A stretch of 64,000 nucleotides of DNA, taken from the NCBI RefSeq assembly GCF_037126465.1, contig NC_088202.1:128416123-128480122 (forward strand). Reading direction: 5' to 3'. The stretch is from Ornithodoros turicata. Lineage: Eukaryota; Arthropoda; Arachnida; Ixodida; Argasidae. A program made the translations under genes and the position numbers. Positions 12,601-22,706 of the stretch are shown here, piece after piece. Below the pieces are notes generated by a model, which was not told where the DNA came from, searched no databases, and worked only from the letters and a program-made list of their open reading frames with translations. How positions within the stretch are numbered: position 1 is the stretch's first letter; each line of letters opens with the position of its first letter.

Positions 12601-15034
12601 GTCCCTTTTCCAAATGGTCGTTCAGGGAACCTGTGTTAGGGGCGTGCGAAGAAGCATCAAAAACCACGCGAGTTTTTGTTGACACCGCATCGTTCCGTAT
12701 CACAGCCCTGTGTGGCATGTAATACACTGGTGTGCTAGACGACATCGTTGGTGGCACCGTCTCCGCATGACCGTGAATCATGTAACTCCGGATTGCTTCG
12801 TCATAGTCTTCTACCATTCCTTCTCGTTGCAAGCGTTTCGTTAAACTGTACAGTCGTCGCAGCGCAACCTCGCGGTTGTCATGTAGCTTCTCGGTGTTTG
12901 TCTGTTTCCAGGGCATCCTCACTTGGTACCGGCCGTCGACGTACTTGACGTTTCGTTCAAATTCGTTGAAAACTTCGTTGTCGTGTTCAGTGTTGCCATT
13001 CGGTGTATCAGTGACCCCGATAGCTTCGAGCTCCCAGAGTCGACGAAGCGATGTTGCGTCATCCGTCTCGACTGTAGCGCTGATTCTAAGTACACAGACA
13101 ACAGTGTTCGTTACTTCTTTGACGGTCGTTTCCATTTTTATTGGGCCCTGGAATGTCCACCCGAATTTCGATTCGACTGCTACTAAATCTTGATCATTAG
13201 GTGACCTTCGTAGGCGTCCTGTCAGGAATCTCCACATCTGATCCGTGCCGAGAAGCAGGGATAGTCCAACTTCCGCCTGTACACCGGGGAACATCACTGT
13301 ATCTGCGATGTTTTCGCCATCATTTTTCATTGCAGTCATAAGCGACAGGTCCGATGGAGTCCGGACGAGGTCCTGGCAGATGAACGGGATAACGATGGCT
13401 TCGATGTCGTATTCCCTCGCGTCGTACTGGCTGCGGAGGCGCAACTTGACCACCTTTCGTTGTTGAACACGGCTCGTGGTGCTATCTGCGAACGTATTAA
13501 GTTGCAAGTTGATGTGACCGACGACAGGAGCCTGCAATTTCTGTGCAACGTCTTCGCGTATGAAAGTTCGCTGACTGCCGCTGTCTATGATTCCCCGTAT
13601 GTAGGTACATCGGCAGTCTGTGACAGCCCAAGCTTGGAAGGATGGAAGCAGTACCGTGGAATCGTTGTCATTTGATGGTGTAGTCCCGCAAGAAGCCACT
13701 AGTCCCGATACTTTCTGGGCGTCAGCCCTATTTTTGCCTTTCTGTCGCCACTCTGGGTCGCACATCAATGTGACATGACGTCCGCCGCAGTGTTGACAGG
13801 TCACATTCATTCGGCACTCTTTCGATCGATGACCCTTTTTTGTACACCGAAAGCAGCATCCCTCTCTGCTTAAAACATTCTTTCTTTCGGAAAGTGGCAT
13901 GTTTCTTGTACATGATCCAGTCGCATGGTCATTCGTTCCGCAAAAGAGGCATGCACGTTGCTTCGGGTCCACTCCAGCATGCAGTACAGCCGCGCTACTT
14001 CTGTTGCGTTGCTGCTTCTTATTGTCATGCTGTCGATCCGTGGACAGTCTTCGTTCGGTAATTCCGGATCGTTCACGACTCTCAATTTCTATTCTGAGGA
14101 ATCTGAGAAGCTTTTTGAGCTCACCCATGTCCTGTTCTCCCGTCGAAGTGGAGCCGTCATCACAGGACTCGTTGTCTTCCTCGTGCTGCGACGCCATGGT
14201 TGGAGTGTCCATACCATAACTGTCTCGTCGATGAAACTCCACCACCATGTCCGGAGGTAACGATGTCAGCAGGATGTCGCACAACATAGCCGAGTACGTG
14301 TCGATGCGAATTCCTAGAGCAGTCAACCCTCTGGTGTTGGTCTGCACGCGGTCATAGAGTGTCCGCAGAGCCTGGACGTCGCTTGATGATTTGACGACGG
14401 GAAGTCTTCTCAGTCTTCCTATATATTCCCTTTCGATGCTCTTGCGGTCGCCGAAACGCTGAGTTAAGATCGCAATGGCGTCGTCGTAGGTTGCGTCCGT
14501 CACCTGGAGTCCAGATATTGCGGAAGCAGCTGATCCGCTTAGCTGACCTTGTAGATATTGAAATTTGTCGCTCTTTGACAAATTGGGGTTGTCGTGAACT
14601 GACAGTCTAAATTGCTCCCAGAAGTGCTGCCACTGAAGCAAATCGCCGTTAAAGCGCTGTAGACTAAGTTCAGGCAACTTGACACCCGCCTTCCGTTCAG
14701 TGGGCCTTGGCATTGACATCCCAGCTGAAGTTGCACTCGTCGCTGATGCTGAAACAGGCGTCAGTCTTGTCTTCAGTGCTGCGATAGCTTCGGCAGACTT
14801 GTCCTCGTATTCGATGATGGTCGTGTATTCCGTTGTTATATCCTCGTCTTTGACAAATTGCTCTATTTCTTGATTGAGTTGTTTGAGCTCATCTTTACTT
14901 GTCGTTAAACGTTCGAGGAGAACCCTTAAGGTATCTTCCGTCGTGGATTCGTTGGAAAGAGCATCGCCTACCTTGTTGACGAGGTTCGTGATATGGCCGC
15001 GTCGGACAGTCCTCTTCGCTTTGACGCGTTCCAT
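9689..15034 (-). CDS. BEL/Pao Gag-Pol polyprotein, intact
   Basis: One uninterrupted frame of 1781 codons ending TAA. The first in-frame ATG is at 15034; the frame is open further upstream to a stop at the LTR edge (15098-15100) but has no earlier ATG. Seen in order (residues from this ATG): N-terminal coiled-coil-like region; Gag DUF1759 core about 120-275; three zinc knuckles (C362-C375, C394-C407, C413-C425); retropepsin-like DSG at 484-486; reverse transcriptase with D835 and YVDD at 914-917; RNase H with D1099, E1143, D1173, D1219; integrase with H1412, H1417, C1447, C1450 and D1482, D1544, E1594 (the Glu in a GGFWE motif); DUF5641-type tail about 1675-1775. All expected catalytic residues are present. 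It would assemble cytoplasmic particles, copy the RNA and integrate the DNA. No frameshift separates Gag from Pol. Confidence 0.95.
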   Translation of the reverse strand: MERVKAKRTVRRGHITNLVNKVGDALSNESTTEDTLRVLLERLTTSKDELKQLNQEIEQFVKDEDITTEYTTIIEYEDKSAEAIAALKTRLTPVSASATSATSAGMSMPRPTERKAGVKLPELSLQRFNGDLLQWQHFWEQFRLSVHDNPNLSKSDKFQYLQGQLSGSAASAISGLQVTDATYDDAIAILTQRFGDRKSIEREYIGRLRRLPVVKSSSDVQALRTLYDRVQTNTRGLTALGIRIDTYSAMLCDILLTSLPPDMVVEFHRRDSYGMDTPTMASQHEEDNESCDDGSTSTGEQDMGELKKLLRFLRIEIESRERSGITERRLSTDRQHDNKKQQRNRSSAAVLHAGVDPKQRACLFCGTNDHATGSCTRNMPLSERKNVLSREGCCFRCTKKGHRSKECRMNVTCQHCGGRHVTLMCDPEWRQKGKNRADAQKVSGLVASCGTTPSNDNDSTVLLPSFQAWAVTDCRCTYIRGIIDSGSQRTFIREDVAQKLQAPVVGHINLQLNTFADSTTSRVQQRKVVKLRLRSQYDAREYDIEAIVIPFICQDLVRTPSDLSLMTAMKNDGENIADTVMFPGVQAEVGLSLLLGTDQMWRFLTGRLRRSPNDQDLVAVESKFGWTFQGPIKMETTVKEVTNTVVCVLRISATVETDDATSLRRLWELEAIGVTDTPNGNTEHDNEVFNEFERNVKYVDGRYQVRMPWKQTNTEKLHDNREVALRRLYSLTKRLQREGMVEDYDEAIRSYMIHGHAETVPPTMSSSTPVYYMPHRAVIRNDAVSTKTRVVFDASSHAPNTGSLNDHLEKGPTLTNELLPILLRFRLNKIALTADISKAFLQIEVDESDRDALRFLWYTYPPTQNQSSSSIQEWRMTRVPFGTTSSPFLLSATLQYHMKNCKDEMAAALIDCFYVDDLLTGASNVAEAKHLYEKANEVLKTAGMELKKWTTNSPELQEYFRNDGRTAVPNDKTFIDPTMDKVLGVSWNRTDDTLKFSNDRMLDVLILAKNTKRSVLRQSARLFDPLGFLSPYTVRVKTMFQRIWEQGLGWDDSLPDDLSQEYETWCQELPLIEQLSVKRYVMEGIGENIFSVQLHTFTDASPTAYGACVYLRVEDWDGNVSVNLVFAKSRVAPLKKLTLPRLELMGALIGARLAQYIEECLKLHIHLKQFWTDSTIALHWIQGQASRWKPFVCNRTMEIQSKTDPHSWSHCPGSQNPADMLTRGLSLESLVHSRNWWKGPEWLSEYEGAWPNSLTKTTAFPQTLLCELRKSEVSCLQVTHNTKQPLMDLSRFSEYSKLLRVTAWTLRFIENCHQSHNSLRGMLTTDEIKKAELYWFKRAQHDAYALEIQQLSHGERIDDNSSITNLRPFIDEHGLLRLEGRLHYSDASEEVKHPLLLPKDHELTGLIVNAAHRRVLHGGIQDTLTELRERYWIPQARQLVRRTIGKCMVCMRFRANQSSAPVAPLPKDRITQQAPFTIVGIDFAGPLYIKINDERGKSYIALFTCAVTRAIHLELVSDLTTKSFLLSFRRFVARRGRPSTIYTDNASTFKRASRDLQKMGEALKAPAIQDFYATENIKWKYIVERAAWWGGFWERLVRSVKECLRKVLGRAFLSFEEMTTVLHEVEAVVNSRPLTFISSDPNEPEPLTPGHFLIGRRLAAVPEASVPDVPTFGRQQLTRRWKHRVQTLDHFWKRWQREYILQLRSAHLAPNRPTSKIQEGDLVVLYDEKVPRQMWKIARVQKVHTSPDGHVRSCTVKLTSGVVTRRPVQLMCPLELLNDRH

Positions 15035-15077
15035 CGTTGTAATCGTAGTTGTCGGTAGAAGTTTCAATATCCAGGTT

Positions 15078-15095
15078 TCCCGGGTTTCGGCACCA
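15078..15095 (-). other. tRNA primer-binding site
   Basis: TGGTGCCGAAACCCGGGA on the minus strand follows the 5' LTR without a spacer. TGG complements the CCA end of a tRNA. I cannot name the tRNA with confidence. Confidence 0.8.
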
Positions 15096-15399
15096 TGTTA
15101 CGGAATGCTGGTTCCATTCGTTGCGTTAGTGTAGCCCGGATAAAGAAACACAACTACGTCCGTTCGATGAAGGTGAAAAACACACTCTGACTTTATTCTA
15201 TACAGAACCAGAAACTCTCACAAGGAGAGAGAGAGGAGGGGGAACGGAAATGCCAGACTAAACAAACTCAGAGCCGAGATCATCTTCGACTTCGATCCGA
15301 TTTCACCCTGGCGTGGTGGGTCTCGGGGTCAGGTACACAAACTCGGTGCGTAATATGTGGTGTCTCGTTCGCAGTCCCCTGAAGGGGCCTCACACAACA
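15096..15399 (-). repeat. 5' LTR of the BEL/Pao element
   Basis: 304 bp, by eye identical to the copy at 9358-9661. It should carry the promoter for the minus-strand genomic RNA, but no clear TATA box was identified. AATAAA is at 15192-15197. Confidence 0.95.
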
Positions 15400-15774
15400 C
15401 TGCTCGGCGAGGTCAGAATTCGGCGCTACCACGTCAGGGCACACATAATAGAACCCTCACTCGCCAATGATTAGTACATACGGGGCAAGATCTCTAAATG
15501 GAGACTTCCAAGAAAGGCCAATGTCCGGGTCAAGTTCGAGGACTCATGGAATTTCCACTGAACAAGCAAAATAATGGAAAGACGAGACACAGAAAGTTTT
15601 AGAGGGAGATCCAAAATATGTAATTAGAGTATTGAGTAGAAAATACCATAAAATGTACTTTAAATAGAGTACAAATACACGAAACAAAAAATATTGAGTA
15701 GAGTACCAAGATACCGCAAATTGTATTTAAAATACAGTATTTTAAATTCAATACTCCAAATACGTACAAGTCTG
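15400..15774. mobile_element. Right part of the hAT-like MITE split by BEL
   Basis: Continuation of the element that starts at 8947. It starts with the duplicated CTGC and ends GTACAAGTCTG at 15774, followed by GTACCGGC. The subterminal repeats (AAATACA/ATTGAGTAGA words around 15630-15750) mirror those of the left part. Confidence 0.72.
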
Positions 15775-15977
15775 GTACCGGCTGACCATCGAAGCTGCAG
15801 GACAGTTCCTTTCGAACATAGCACTAGCCTGTGGCTCCCTTCAGGTAGCAGCTAAGAACCAATGAATGCAGAGTAGCAGATCCTATACCTCGTGAGCAGT
15901 CTCTCTGCATATATATATCATATCCACCACCTTCTCACTCTCTATTTGTGTTTACCCGGGTATTTGCTTGTCTGATT

Positions 15978-16185
15978 TAGCCAGGGTTGGAGGGTATCGT
16001 GTGTGCTGGGACGACTTTACGGGCAACCGCCCCGACAGTTTTAAAGCGCCTGAGGGAAACAGAGGGGGAAAAACTAGACAGCACACAGTCAATGCTGAGA
16101 TTCGAACCCGGGTCCACACGCAGTTTTTGGCTCGAAACGCGATTATCCTAAGCGTGGACACTGCGCTAACGACAACAACAACAAA
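15978..16185 (-). mobile_element. Diverged tRNA-derived SINE
   Basis: On the minus strand, an A-box-like TTAGCGCAGTG (about 16170) precedes a B-box-like GGTTCGAATCT (about 16105). The body then parallels the SINE at 23641: a TTTTCC-type stretch, CAGGCGCTTT, and GTCCCAGCACAC-like words. No target duplication could be found and the ends are approximate. Confidence 0.6.
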
Positions 16186-17668
16186 TTATGAAGCTATACG
16201 ATGAATAAGGAAATTTATCACACAGCGTTAAAACAACGAAATGCCAATTGGCGAAGAGAAGCTGGAAACCTTACATATGTTAGTCACAAAAGCGCTAACC
16301 TCAGAACAAATAAAAAAGCACAGAACAAGCTAAAAAAAAATAGAGGTACGGAAACGAGAAAGCACAACACGGACAAGTACTCCCCGGCCGTTTTTCACTT
16401 CGCAGTAAACAACAAGGCAAGACGTACCCACGTCATAATAATGTCTCCTCTATGACATCTCCCCCCAAAGCATGTACTATAGTGCAGCCACGAGCGCATA
16501 CCAGCATAACTTGCGCCGCAAACACCGCGGAATACTCCAGCGGATGTTTTCTTCGCTCGTGGTACACTGATCACGAACAACCGACAACACCATGGAATGC
16601 GAGACAACCCAATACTCCTGTATGTTTTCGCTTAGAAAGCATTCTTCTTGGCGCAGAGCGTCATCGTCCACCCGTTGCGCACATGACAACGGCGATGCCG
16701 CGATGCTGCACGGTGCCGTTCACACCAGGGAAGTTACTGGTCGCCTGCTTGTTCATTTGCTCACCAAATTCAGCTTTATTTTCCTTCGGACAACAGGAGC
16801 ATTCAGACAAAAGCTATTGAGCACAGCGACGGAAAATACACAGAGCGAAAGACAGTTGTCGGTACATGACCAAAGGCTCAAAATGTACACGTAGTATACC
16901 GCCTTACTGTTTGCAGTGAACGCCGGAAGAGTTTTCGGTTTTTCATACTTTATTGAGTAGCCACATTGTCGAAGCGCGCCTGTTTATATTTTAAAACAAA
17001 GAGGTGTCTGTCTACATATGATGAACTTAGATACTTCGAACACGATTATCGTCCTCTACAACGCAACGAAACAAGCATATGCAGACAATTCAGATAACGC
17101 TGTAGTGTATAGAAGCAAAAAGTCGGCCTCGAGAGCAACCTTTTGAAAGTTATCCGTAGTTTACCTGTTCATCGGCATTAAATCTTTGAGCACCGCACCA
17201 GCAGCTGAACTCAATTTTCCCGAAATGAATACGGCTACGTTACGATGTGCATCAGCTAAGCCATCAATCTAGCCTCTGCCATGCAGAGGTATCTAACGTA
17301 GGTCGAAGACAAGTCAACCGCACTGAGTAGATAGGGCACCTGCACAGAGTTTCCCGGCAGCGATCGAAGGTGCCGCAAACAAAAGAGCAACCTCATTTGG
17401 CCACTGATATATCGGCTATAGGGCTCTCCTCGCCAAAGAGCTTTTGCACCACATACACACCCGAGGCACGCACCACTAGGGATACGTGTCCGCTGCGATA
17501 ATCTCGAACGCCAACCGCACGCGCGTGGCCGATGCTCTTCTTTCCATATGAACAGCCAAAGTGGACGTTCTTTTTTATATATTTTTTGTAATATCTTACG
17601 AAATACGAAGAACGCTTTTATGGTTTTGCTTGATAACACCGAATGCCTTTATAGATATAGAGTAGTTG
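16186..17668. other. Unassigned stretch
   Basis: Several chance frames up to 127 codons (17256-17639, minus) without recognised domains. A peptide of the form KILQKIY near 17590 is echoed in a plus-strand frame near 50610, hinting at a shared but unidentified repeat. Confidence 0.4.
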
Positions 17669-18206
17669 TAGAGTTGTGCGTAACGCGTTACTAGTAACTG
17701 TGTTACTTGTAATGAATTACTTTTTTGTAATTTTTCGAGTAATCAATTACTCTTCTGAGCAATCGATTACTCAGTAATTGATTACTTCCGCAGAGATTAA
17801 CTTATCAGTCAGATGTTCTGCCCCAAGTCAAGCCCCTCGTGCCGTCAGCTTTTGTTGGGCCGTTCTGCTATAGCAAGCGGAGGTCATTGTAATAACGTTC
17901 TGGAATTTCAGGGTCTCTCCCCCTAACCTCTTCCTACACCAGTGTGGTAGTACCTGAAGCTTTGGAGGTTTTTCAGCTGTTCTGCTGTTGAACGTTTTTC
18001 TCTTCTTTTCTTCTTTTTTTTTTTTTCTATTTTGAGGCACACTAAGACGGTTATAATTTGCGCGAATGCAGAGTAATGACCGGAGTAACGCGCTACTTTT
18101 CTATTCGTTACTCAATTACATTTGGCAATGGTAATCAGTTACTTTTTCTGTAGAAGTAACGGTAACGGTAATCAATTACATTTTTCGAGTAACGGGCACA
18201 AGTCTG
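17669..18206. mobile_element. hAT-like MITE, CAGACTTGTGC family, copy B
   Basis: It starts with a decayed terminus (TAGAGTTGTGC) and ends GCACAAGTCTG. Its interior matches copies A, C and F, in the orientation of copy F. GTAATCAATTAC-type words fill both ends. The flanks do not give a clean 8-bp repeat, consistent with age. 538 bp, non-coding. Confidence 0.75.
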
Positions 18207-18939
18207 GTTGTGGTCAACCACGGTGCGCAGCTATATCAGCCTTCCATGCCTCAAATAACCCTTGCACGTGTTTGTACGCTAATGCATAGTGCATCGGAGC
18301 TGAGGACGCGTGCCGCTGGCTCCAGCTGGAAGCTATACAGAGCTCTACCACAGTCACAAATACGTTACCGCTATACAACGCAACAAACACGGCCTGTTTG
18401 CATAAAAGTTGAATACGAGTCTAGTCTATATACGACTCAGTCTCAATGGCCTTGCCAGTGCGTTCTGCACACGCTCGCCGCTCGTGCGGGAAGCGCTGCC
18501 AAAGCTATTTAGAATGAGGACTCGTCAACTTTTATGCCATTGTGCCTTCGGGTAGGGCCGCACCCCATGTGGCGAATTTCTCCATTCACCATAATTAATT
18601 TATCTGTTGCCTTTGGTATACAAGCTTGTGTTGTATCGTTGGCACCTCTTGACCATCATTGCTGCAGCTAGCGAAATTCAATTTCTTTCACTGCACCCCG
18701 CACCCGACTCCTTCTGCAATGTGAATTCCTTCGTGACAATAAGGATTGAGAGCCCACCCGCCTTCCCTGGTAGGATATGTTATATGTGATTTGAAAGGAA
18801 AGGTATGCCAGGCTGCGGTCAGTTTGCTATTCATGTAAATACGAAGGGGGAAAAAAAGGACGGTTACGAACGACTCCTGCACCGCGAATTCCAGCGTCAT
18901 GTGTGTGTGGTTGAGTGGTGATGCATTAAAGTTCGTACA
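18207..18939. other. Unassigned stretch
   Basis: No gene or repeat recognised. The word GCGAATTCCAGCGTC at about 18885-18900 recurs at about 19421-19436. Confidence 0.4.
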
Positions 18940-19350
18940 CAAACTGTCTCTTGCAGTGTGGTGATCACTGCTTTGTGGTCGTTGAAATGGTTGTCGAGAT
19001 GAGTGATGTCTTGATCGAAGTGTGTGTTCTCAATGACCAGGTCAATGCACGATCGGTGTCTGGTGGTGGGTTGGCGGACGTTGGCGCGTAGCGTGAGGTC
19101 TAGTTGATGGGACATGTTTTCTAAGAACGCCGTGTTGTGTCTTGCCCGCTGAAACGTCGAAGTACCCAAAGAGGAGGAGCTTGTTAGCGTGGTAAGGTGT
19201 GAGTACGTATACAGACGCGCATCCGTTCCGTCGTGGCGGAAAGCGAGCCGCGAGAGGTAACACACGGCTATCACGCACGAGTCCACTGGGCATCTGCACT
19301 GCACAAATGTCTCCGATGTCATCTTCACAGACGGGCACTTCGGTCCCGGC
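18940..19350 (-). pseudogene. LINE endonuclease fragment, decayed
   Basis: Minus-strand translation shows hallmarks of the apurinic-type endonuclease of non-LTR retrotransposons. NKLLLFGYFDV (about 19185) resembles the LLLGDFN core, PTTRHRSCIDLVIEN (about 19050) resembles the T-R-x-x-CIDL motif, and FNDHKAV (about 18970) resembles the SDH motif. The pieces fall in two frames, so at least one frameshift lies between about 19060 and 19170, and the SDH serine is Asn. There is no start, no reverse transcriptase and no 3' end nearby. It is an orphan fragment of a jockey/CR1-like element. Confidence 0.6.
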
Positions 19351-21129
19351 GTGCACCGAAGGGGGATGCACAGCGCAATGGGTTTTACGAGTACATTTAG
19401 GACTCCCGTCCTCCTGTAACGCGAATTCCAGCGTCCGTGCGCTGCGCGGTGGCCTCCTCTCCATGCGCCCTTACCCAATGCGTTTTTTTCTTCGCATTCC
19501 CTTTGCGTCGCAGCTTTCGTTGTTTTGTACGGTGCACGCAGGTCACGGAACCAATAGGTCTGCACATAACAGCTGTCGCTGTACCAACATGCGGTGAAAG
19601 AATGAGCGTATGAAGAAACTAGAGGTGCCGTTGGTCGCTGTTCACTTGCTGATCTCTGGTATCATACGTACTCAAAGTTTGCTAATAACACTCCTGTCAC
19701 TTGGAAAGTTCAGAAACACTGCTCTCACGCCGCCATTTCGTGTAGGCCATAGCACAGTAAGGCTGCGCGAAGTCAGTATATGCCCCAAGCGACCTATAGG
19801 CGCACGGGAGGTCTTGTACCGCTGATAATCGAGGAGGAAATGCAGGCAGAGCAGATAGGAGAATCAAGCTGGCACATTTTAAGCAAAAATCATGTGGTAC
19901 GTGCAACGTTAAGACGCAACCGATGGAGAACAGATTCTTTCCTCCTAGATACGTGATCTCGGATAGTGTAGTCCATCGTTGGGTCAATGGATCCCAGGAA
20001 GGTGAGGTCTCTCGCGGTGTCCTCCATAAGAGCCTGCTTCTAGCGGTAAAAAAAGTGGCGCATTTTCCGTAGGTATAGGGATAGGTACATATATAGATAA
20101 AGGGGGAAAACGACGTTGTATTCCGAAGTGTTCAGGGAGAACGAGCAGCTACATCTCAGGACAGTGACATATTGGGTAATTCTATCCATTGATTTGGTTT
20201 GCCTTTGGCACCAGAGCAAATATCCTACTACGTAGGTACGTTGTCGCGTCCAAAGCTATGTAGTTGTTGCGAAATGCACGTAGTCTGTTGAAGACGCTAT
20301 CTATCGTGATACCATGTCCTGGACAGTGTATAGGCGATAGGTGGTGTTCTTCAACGCAAGTCGTGGTCGACTGCGATGGAATCTGTCTGAGCGCCGGATG
20401 TGCTGGATACCCGTTGCCTCACTAGGACTTCGTCGATAGAACTGAAGCTTCTTTTGTTGGCCCTTGTCCGTAGCGGGGCGAGTTCGTCCTGTTCGCGGTC
20501 CACCGCGTCACACCACCCTTTAGATGCGGAGCGGCGATAAGAACGAAGACAACTCCATCTCAACTGCAGGAGAAAAGGGAGGACGACCGAGAACGACATG
20601 CACTACTGATGGACATAAGACGGCACTCGTTGCCGACACGTCACTACGTCCATGCGCAGGAAAGTGGCGGAGTGGTGCTGCAAAAGAGTGCTGGTCCGCG
20701 AAGAGATATGCCCGAATTCTGCGACAGAGTTGCGGAGACGCGAACAAGCATGGGAGTGGTAAGGTCCCAGATATGGCGAGGCAGTGGTTACATGGTTCCC
20801 ACTGAATTTTGGAACAAAAATTCAAGGGTCTTTCAAGGACCTTTTAAGGCTCAGCCCTCTTTTTGCCTGGGATGTAAAGCACAATTTATGACCCGGGCTT
20901 CAACATTTCACAAAATATTTATAAGGTATATAAGCTACAGGTATCACACGAGGAAATAGATAGGTACTGCACAACAGTGATCCGCTCACAGACGTGAATG
21001 AACACCACAGAACAGTAAAGATCATAGGGTAGAAAGGAAGGTGGATCAATACAAAGCAGCTGGGAGCCGTTCATTTCATGCCCTTCTGGTTTCTGCTCCT
21101 GATTCCTACTTGCAGTGAGTGCTAACACC
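19351..21129. other. Unassigned stretch
   Basis: About 1.8 kb without a recognised gene. Direct words such as TTCAAGGG near 20820 recur near 21775-21850 but do not define an element. Confidence 0.4.
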
Positions 21130-21525
21130 TATGGTTTGGACACACACATCAATGGGATGATGATGTGGTGGGTCATCCAGCGCCGTTATAGCGGTACACT
21201 GCCCCATTGCGCTTGTGGAAAGGATGAGAAAGTGATGATGATGGAAGGATGTCCTTTTAGAGTTCGTCCATCAGTTCAGTGAACTCAGCAACAACTCGTA
21301 GGCCTTGCATCTGATGTGAAGGGTCCGACCATGGCCGACCAGAATTTTGGCCAAGTCGAACTGGCGTCGATCGACGCGCTGCAGAGCAGTTTCCATGAGG
21401 GCGCGCTCGCCATCGTACAGTCCGCAGACCAGGAGGATGTGAAAGTCACCGCACACACCACACATGGAACATAGGCTGGATGCGCCGACACCGAGGAGTT
21501 GTTTGAAAGCCGGTGTAAAAGCCAC
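21130..21525 (-). pseudogene. LINE 3' end: C-terminal zinc motif and 3' UTR
   Basis: Minus-strand frames contain C-x2-C-x6-H-x4-C (about 21480-21420, CSMCGVCGDFHILLVC) followed by a segment of the form GLYDGERA. This is the zinc motif near the C-terminus of many arthropod LINE ORF2 proteins. After a frameshift near 21340 another frame continues to ELMDEL and a stop (about 21260). A 3' UTR-like stretch with CATCATCATC runs follows to about 21130. The upstream reverse transcriptase is missing, as expected for a disrupted copy. It could belong to the same LINE type as the 18940 fragment, but this cannot be shown. Confidence 0.6.
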
Positions 21526-22703
21526 ATGTGGCTTTTACCCTTTAAGTCTCATGCGGTGGAAGACAGTGGTAAAGGAACGTGGTATTTAGCAGGGGAGAGT
21601 AAGGGACAATGTGGGGTCAACGGAGTAAAGCAGAGAGTGAGTGGTGATGTCATGTTGCCATTGACAGTGCATCTTGGGGCCAGTGAGGCTTGAGAAGCTA
21701 TAGTTCTGACTCTGGAAAAGTGGAATTTGCACTCACAGCTCCACGACAGTAAGAAAAAGATGCACAATCAAGGGTTTTCAAGGACTGTGGGAAAATAACA
21801 GGGTTTTCAAAACTTTGAAAATTGCATTTTCAAATTCCAGGGCATTCAAGGGTTTCTAGGACCAGTGGGGAACATGGTATTCGATGTGACCGTGATGAGT
21901 GCCGAGACATCGGCTGGAGAAATCGCGCGGTGGCGTCGGCTGCCGCGACGTACCGCGCGCAACCGGTAGGCTAGCGTATCCAATGTCGCCGCCGACGGGG
22001 AAGGGGCGCTATTTTACGACGAAGATCTAGTCCACGGAATATGACGTCCAGGAAGCAGTGAAGTCAACTGTACGTGTGCCGGTGAGTTGTGCTTCGCAAT
22101 ACGGCGTGACGAGTGCAGCTGTCGACTTGGTGAGTGCAGAAAGCCGTCGATAAACATCGCCATATTATATGTGGTCTATGTCCACGACGGAATCGAAGGA
22201 TCGAGTAAAGGCGCGTCATCGGCTACGAGAATCACTAACACGCGTGAGATTTGAGTAATACAGCCTCGAAACGCTAGTAAGAATAGACGAAACGCTAGTA
22301 AGAATAGACGAGCACTATCTCAACGAATAACGCGATACAATTAAGTCAAACACAACCTACGTACAAGCTTCAGATCAGTCATAAAATTAAGCAAGCGCTC
22401 ATACTCGGGGATTGATAGGGTGCCTGAATACTAGCTCCATATGTGCAGCCAGTATTGAGGCACCCTAGGGATTGAGTGAATGCAGCGACAGCTGTTGTAC
22501 AGTGCTCGCAACTTCCGACCAATCTCCCGTTAACGTGAACTCCCTCCGATAAGCGCCCTCTTAGCTCCCTTTTACATCTCCACTTATATACCTCTGCCTC
22601 AGTGAGACTTCACCATCTCACACACACACATATACATACAGATTTTTGCATTTTGACACTCCTAATGCTACCGCATTAAAATGTGATGAAGCGGCCTTTA
22701 TCG
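21526..22703. other. Unassigned stretch
   Basis: No recognised gene. It contains the 21-bp tandem duplication at 22267-22308 and a short CA-rich stretch near 22620. Confidence 0.4.
22267..22308. repeat. 21-bp tandem duplication
   Basis: The unit CGAAACGCTAGTAAGAATAGA occurs twice in succession. Confidence 0.9.
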
Positions 22704-22706
22704 TCA

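Larger units (their letters stand above)
9358..15399 (-). mobile_element. Complete BEL/Pao LTR retrotransposon
   Basis: The 6042-bp element lies on the minus strand. It has two 304-bp LTRs with no difference seen by eye (TG...CA ends), a primer-binding site directly after the 5' LTR, one open Gag-Pol frame and a purine tract directly before the 3' LTR. The 4-bp sequence CTGC flanks it at 9354-9357 and 15400-15403 as target duplication. BEL/Pao is indicated by the order Gag (DUF1759), zinc knuckles, protease (DUF1758), reverse transcriptase, RNase H, integrase and a DUF5641-type C-terminus. No envelope-like frame follows pol. Identical LTRs and an intact frame imply a very recent insertion. 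Confidence 0.95.

Noticed and set aside
9775..14873. Plus-strand and other-frame ORFs across the BEL element (up to 125 codons)
   Set aside because: They are shadows of the long minus-strand Gag-Pol frame.
15035..15067. Gag-Pol start 11 codons upstream
   Set aside because: That codon is TTG; the first ATG of the frame is at 15034.
20815..21860. Element bounded by TTCAAGGG words
   Set aside because: The words are direct and scattered, without inverted ends or target duplication.
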